Part shown: one piece after another, positions 61,004 to 64,000 of the stretch
Position numbering within the stretch: the stretch's first letter is position 1
Layout of the letters: each line of letters starts with the position of its first letter
Assembly: GCA_964405685.1 (NCBI GenBank)
Contig: CAYOOP010000002.1
Coordinates: 186,001 to 250,000, forward strand
Length of the DNA stretch: 64,000 nucleotides
From: CAYOOP01 sp964405685
GTDB lineage: Bacteria; Pseudomonadota; Alphaproteobacteria; Rickettsiales; SXRF01
Direction of reading: 5' to 3'
Translations under genes and position numbers: made by a program
Notes under the pieces: model-generated
Database searches by the model: none
Told to the model about the DNA's origin: nothing
The model's input: the letters and a program-made list of their open reading frames with translations, nothing else

Positions 61004-61111
61004 ACCTCCCCCGCCTGCGGGGGAGGGCAACGAAGCTTACGTCCGCCAGGACGTTAGCGCAGTGGGTGGGGGAACCATTCCCCCCTGCATCCCCCCGCAA
61101 GCGGGGGGAAC
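61004..61111. repeat. Intergenic palindromic element upstream of rpmI and metX
   Basis: It contains CCTCCCCCGCCTGCGGGG at one end and CCCCCCGCAAGCGGGGGG at the other. Bases 61075-61111 match the putA element at 48288-48324 in reverse complement with one mismatch. It ends at the metX -10 box. Confidence 0.85.
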
Positions 61112-61126
61112 AAAAGAAATAGACGC

Positions 61127-61154
61127 TTGCATTCTTTATAGAAAATGCTACTAA
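61127..61154 (+). promoter_or_regulatory. Promoter of the rpmI-rplT operon
   Basis: TTGCAT (61127-61132) and TACTAA (61149-61154) with a 16-bp spacer; the leader to rpmI is about 75 nt. Confidence 0.5.
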
Positions 61155-61233
61155 ACCCGCCTCCCAAGCGTTCGGGCCGAAGGCATTGCCCTGTCCGCTT
61201 ATACATACAACACCAAACTTAAAAGGTCAAAAC

Positions 61234-61434
61234 ATGCCCAAACTTAAGACCAAAAGCGGATGCAAAAAACGCTTTAAATTCACTGCATCCGGCAAGGTGG
61301 TTGCCCCACAAGCGGGCAAGCGCCACAACATGCGTAAACGCACCAATTCGTTCCTGCGCAAAGCCCGCGGAACCACGATTATGGATGATGCGGATACGCA
61401 TCGCATCGTGCAATATATGCCGTACGGGAGGTAG
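61234..61434 (+). CDS. rpmI: 50S ribosomal protein L35
   Basis: 66 residues, MPKLKTKSGCKKRFKFTASG with KHNMRKRTNSFLR-like HNMRKRTNSFLRKARGTTIM. The ATG at 61234 follows AAAAGG; a longer frame from 61186 has no support. rplT follows after 3 bp. infC is not upstream, unlike in many bacteria. Confidence 0.97.
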   Translation: MPKLKTKSGCKKRFKFTASGKVVAPQAGKRHNMRKRTNSFLRKARGTTIMDDADTHRIVQYMPYGR

Positions 61435-61437
61435 ACC

Positions 61438-61800
61438 ATGTCTCGTTCACCTCGCGCCGTTACCGCTCACGCTCGCCACAAAAAAGTCATCAAACGCGCC
61501 AAGGGTTACCGCGGCCGTGCGAAGAATTGCTACCGTGTAGCCATTGAAAAAGTCGAAAAAGGGATGCAATACGCCACCCGTGACCGCCGCAACAAAAAGC
61601 GCAGCTTCCGCGCGCTTTGGATCCAGCGTATCAACGCCGGCGTCCGCGAACACGGCATGGTCTATTCCGCCTTTATGGACGGCCTGATCAAAGCCGGTGT
61701 CGAAGTCGACCGCAAAATCCTGGCCGACCTCGCCATCCACCAGCCCGAAAGCTTCAAAGCGCTGGTTGATAAAGCGCAAGCTGCACGTAAGGCTGCGTAA
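61438..61800 (+). CDS. rplT: 50S ribosomal protein L20
   Basis: 120 residues; highly basic. MSRSPRAVTAHARHKKVIKR, YRGRAKNCYRVAIEKV-like core, and NKKRSFRALWIQRINAGVRE are standard. GGGAGG precedes the ATG. Forms an operon with rpmI and, after a repeat-bearing spacer, pheST. Confidence 0.98.
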   Translation: MSRSPRAVTAHARHKKVIKRAKGYRGRAKNCYRVAIEKVEKGMQYATRDRRNKKRSFRALWIQRINAGVREHGMVYSAFMDGLIKAGVEVDRKILADLAIHQPESFKALVDKAQAARKAA

Positions 61801-61807
61801 AAATAAG

Positions 61808-61890
61808 TCTTTAGTCCTTAGTCGTTAGTCTGTAGTGTCGAAAAACAATTGACCTGTAGCTAACGACTATAGACTAACGACTATCGACTA
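61808..61890. repeat. Palindromic element upstream of pheS (TTAGTCGTTAG family)
   Basis: Left TTAGTCCTTAGTCGTTAGTC and inverted right GACTAACGACTATCGACTA. It occupies nearly all of the rplT-pheS spacer. The same family is inside tkt (36331-36413). Confidence 0.85.
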
Positions 61891-61894
61891 TTAC

Positions 61895-62974
61895 ATGACT
61901 AACCTCCTCATCTCCGCCCTTGACGCCATCAACACTGCATCAACCACCGCAGCGCTTGAGGAATTGCGCGTTGCGTGGCTCGGGAAAAAGGGCAAAATCA
62001 CTGAGGAATTAAAAACGCTGGGTGCGCTGGACCCTGAGGCGCGCAAAGCCAAGGGCGCGGAACTCAACCAAATCAAAGACCAAATTACGGCCGCGCTCGA
62101 AGCGAAAAAAGAAACGCTCGACGCCGCGGAACTCAACACCCGCCTCGCCACCGAAACGCTGGATCTCACCCTTCCACACCGTGCCTACCCCAAAGGCCGC
62201 ATTCACCCGATCAGCAAGGTGTTGGAAGAGATCACCGAGATCTTTAGCGGTATGGGTTTTTCCGTCGCCAGCGGGCCGGATATTGAAGACGAAGAGCACA
62301 ATTTCAACGCGCTCAACATCCCTGAAAGCCACCCCGCGCGGCAGATGCATGACACGTTCTACTTGAACGTGTCAGATGATAGAGGACAGATGTCAGATGT
62401 TAAGGGCACTAACATCCAACATCCGACATCTGACATCCGCCTACTCAGAACCCACACATCCCCCGTCCAAATCCGTACCATGCGCGCAGGCAAACCACCG
62501 TTCCGCTGCATCGCTCCGGGCGCAACCTATCGCTGCGATTCCGACCAGACACATACCCCCATGTTCCACCAAGTCGAAGGCTTCATCATCGACAAAAACA
62601 TCCACATGGGTCATTTAAAAGGCTGCCTCACCGAATTCCTCAAAGCATTTTTCGAGTTGGACGAAGTGCCCGTGCGCTTCCGCCCCAGCTTCTTCCCGTT
62701 CACCGAACCCTCCGCCGAAGTCGACATCGGCTGCAAACGCACGAAAGACGAACTCAAAATCGGGGCAGGGGACGATTGGCTGGAAGTCCTCGGTTGCGGC
62801 ATGGTGCACCCCAACGTGCTGACGGCGTGTGGCATTGATCCCAATGAATGGCAAGGCTTCGCCTTCGGCATGGGCGTTGAACGCCTCGCCATGCTCAAAT
62901 ACGGCATCCCTGACTTGCGTACGTTTTTTGAGAGCGATGTGCGCTGGTTGAACTATTATGGGTTTGCGGCATGA
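61895..62974 (+). CDS. pheS: Phenylalanine--tRNA ligase alpha subunit
   Basis: The catalytic subunit. The N-terminal coiled coil and the class II core are visible: motif 1 region TEIFSGMGFSVASGPDIEDE, motif 2 RTHTSPVQIRTMRAG, and motif 3 GMGVERLAMLKYGIPDLR. About 22 residues (160-182), inserted between DTFYL and LLRTHTSP, come from a palindromic element (62371-62440), where other PheS proteins have a few residues. The end overlaps pheT (ATGA). Confidence 0.97.
   Translation: MTNLLISALDAINTASTTAALEELRVAWLGKKGKITEELKTLGALDPEARKAKGAELNQIKDQITAALEAKKETLDAAELNTRLATETLDLTLPHRAYPKGRIHPISKVLEEITEIFSGMGFSVASGPDIEDEEHNFNALNIPESHPARQMHDTFYLNVSDDRGQMSDVKGTNIQHPTSDIRLLRTHTSPVQIRTMRAGKPPFRCIAPGATYRCDSDQTHTPMFHQVEGFIIDKNIHMGHLKGCLTEFLKAFFELDEVPVRFRPSFFPFTEPSAEVDIGCKRTKDELKIGAGDDWLEVLGCGMVHPNVLTACGIDPNEWQGFAFGMGVERLAMLKYGIPDLRTFFESDVRWLNYYGFAA
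62371..62440. repeat. In-frame palindromic element inside pheS (GATGTCAGATGT family)
   Basis: Left ACAGATGTCAGATGTTA and inverted TAACATCC...GACATCTGACATCC. It is translated as part of VSDDRGQMSDVKGTNIQHPT. Confidence 0.8.
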
Positions 62975-64000
62975 AATTTACCCTCAACTGGCTCAAAGAT
63001 TATTTGGAAACCGATGCATCATTGCATGATATCAGCGCGAAGTTGACGGCCATTGGCCTCGAGGTCGAAAGCGTTACCGACCATGCACAAAAACTCAAAG
63101 ACTTCATCGTTGCCGAAATAAAAACCGCTTCTCCACATCCCAACGCGTCCAAACTCCAAGTGTGCAGTGTGTTTGACGGCAAGGAGACGCGCCAAATCGT
63201 CTGCGGTGCGGCAAACGCCAGGGCAGGGCTTAAAGTCGTGCTTGCACGGGAAGGGGTGTACATACCTGGTAGCGGTATCACGATCAAAAAAACCAAAATT
63301 CGTGATGTTGAAAGCAACGGTATGCTGTGTTCGTCTGAAGAACTTGGCATTGCTGGTGACAGTGAAGGGATTGTTGAACTTCCTGCCAATGCGACGCCTG
63401 GCGCGCCTGCAGCGCCAGCGCTCGGTTTGAACGACGCGGTGATTGAAATTGCAATTACACCGAACCGCGGAGATTGCCTAGGGGTATACGGCATTGCACG
63501 TGATCTCGCCGCCACTGGCATTGGGAAATTAAAACCTATCATTATCCCCCAATCCCCAATCTCTAGTCCCCAATCCCCCATTGCCGTCTCCATCCTCACC
63601 CCCCACTGCACCCACTTCGTTGGGTGCCATATTAAAGGCGTTAAAAATACCCTCTCCCCGGTATGGTTGCAGCATCGCTTAAGTGCAATTGGCCTCAAAC
63701 CTATTTCTGCACTGGTCGATATCACCAACTATATTTCCTTCACTTATGGTAGACCGCTCCATGTGTTTGATGCCGCGAAATTGCAAGGTAATCTCTGCGC
63801 CCGCAACGCGAAAGAGGGTGAGAAAATTAAAGCCCTGAATGATAAAGAATACACGCTCGATAGCAGCATGATGGTGATTGCTGATGAGAAAAAAGCTCTC
63901 GGCATCGCAGGTATTATGGGCGGCATAGAAACCGGCTGTACGGAGTCCACCACAGAGGTATTTGTTGAATCCGCGTGGTTTGAACCCGTCAATATCGCGC
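62971..64000 (+). CDS. pheT: Phenylalanine--tRNA ligase beta subunit (partial)
   Basis: Begins at the ATG at 62971 and runs off the window after 343 residues. The N-terminal MKFTLNWLKDYLETDASL and the tRNA-binding domain (VAEIKTASPHPNASKLQVCS) are followed by B3/B4 core parts (SALVDITNYISFTYGRPLHV, FDAAKLQG). Residues about 192-204 derive from a CCCCAATCC-rich repeat (63545-63580). It is coupled to pheS by overlap. Confidence 0.96.
   Translation, partial: MKFTLNWLKDYLETDASLHDISAKLTAIGLEVESVTDHAQKLKDFIVAEIKTASPHPNASKLQVCSVFDGKETRQIVCGAANARAGLKVVLAREGVYIPGSGITIKKTKIRDVESNGMLCSSEELGIAGDSEGIVELPANATPGAPAAPALGLNDAVIEIAITPNRGDCLGVYGIARDLAATGIGKLKPIIIPQSPISSPQSPIAVSILTPHCTHFVGCHIKGVKNTLSPVWLQHRLSAIGLKPISALVDITNYISFTYGRPLHVFDAAKLQGNLCARNAKEGEKIKALNDKEYTLDSSMMVIADEKKALGIAGIMGGIETGCTESTTEVFVESAWFEPVNIA
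63545..63580. repeat. Short in-frame repeat inside pheT (CCCCAATCC family)
   Basis: CCCCCAATCCCCAATC and CCCCAATCCCCC units in tandem, translated as IPQSPISSPQSPIA. It is a direct rather than an inverted array. The family name is descriptive only. Confidence 0.6.

Noticed and set aside
60974..61004. SAM-II riboswitch upstream of metX, common in alphaproteobacteria
   Set aside because: The -10 box lies only about 25-30 bp from the start codon, leaving no room, and the consensus pieces are absent.
1..64000. CRISPR array, integrase or insertion sequence
   Set aside because: No regularly spaced direct repeats and no transposase or integrase reading frame were found; the dispersed palindromes are unlike insertion sequences.

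Overview
The window reads as a chromosome segment of an alphaproteobacterium of moderate GC. Supporting gene content includes the metX-metW pair, a DUF4169 and a DUF4164 protein, an alphaproteobacterial-type cheY-cheZ pair, a tsaE-amgK-murU run, the tkt-gap-pgk order, an ETF-ubiquinone oxidoreductase beside a bifunctional PutA, and a valyl-tRNA synthetase whose N-terminus resembles the archaeal-like ValS known from Rickettsia. Ankyrin proteins and palindromic repeats inside genes also recall Rickettsiales-like lineages. However, glycolytic, proline, folate and methionine genes are kept, so a strongly reduced intracellular genome is unlikely. I cannot place it below class level.

Layout. 1-186: edge of a phage-like gene. 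371-5116: rpiB-glyA-valS-small ORF operon (minus). 5198-14046: HisN-type phosphatase (plus), then tonB, ispA, xseB, an exported redoxin, dsbD, bcp and glnE (all minus). 14121-19642: AsmA-like giant, an unknown membrane protein, tRNA-Ala and a small outer-membrane barrel. 19681-26268: recQ, an RNA uracil methyltransferase, murU/amgK/tsaE/iscX, cheY/cheZ. 26265-32373: unknown gene, ankyrin lipoprotein/secreted protein, htpG (split by an assembly gap), FkbM methyltransferase, DUF4169. 32427-38492: tRNA-Val, EAL-pgk-gap-tkt operon, DUF4164. 38489-40117: vapBC, apaG, folE. 40197-46559: LplT-like MFS plus acyl-ACP synthetase, pilin-like protein, rpmJ, phoH-ybeY-corC. 46740-51397: putA and ETF-QO. 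51509-59066: accessory block with unknown proteins, a broken HigB/HigA toxin-antitoxin, uracil-DNA glycosylase and three unknown genes sharing one promoter architecture. 59063-64000: metW, metX, rpmI-rplT and pheS-pheT.

Two features stand out. (i) Palindromic or repetitive elements of at least eight sequence families are inserted in frame within essential proteins (ValS twice, HtpG, Tkt, YbeY, PutA three times, PheS, PheT and the DsbD signal peptide). Relatives of several families also lie between genes. This parallels the Rickettsia palindromic elements but with many families in one short window. (ii) A 60-70 nt element occurs three times (255-314, 32514-32574, 43773-43842). Its terminal 35 nt fold into the same hairpin with compensatory base changes, an invariant AT bulge and an AGNA tetraloop, which looks like a conserved structured RNA that I do not recognise.

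Other points: the 100-N gap in htpG is flanked by an identical 55-nt sequence, and collapsing it restores an intact 622-residue HtpG. The HigB toxin gene carries a frameshift. No CRISPR array, transposase or rRNA gene was seen, and there is no unexplained gene-free stretch longer than about 300 bases.
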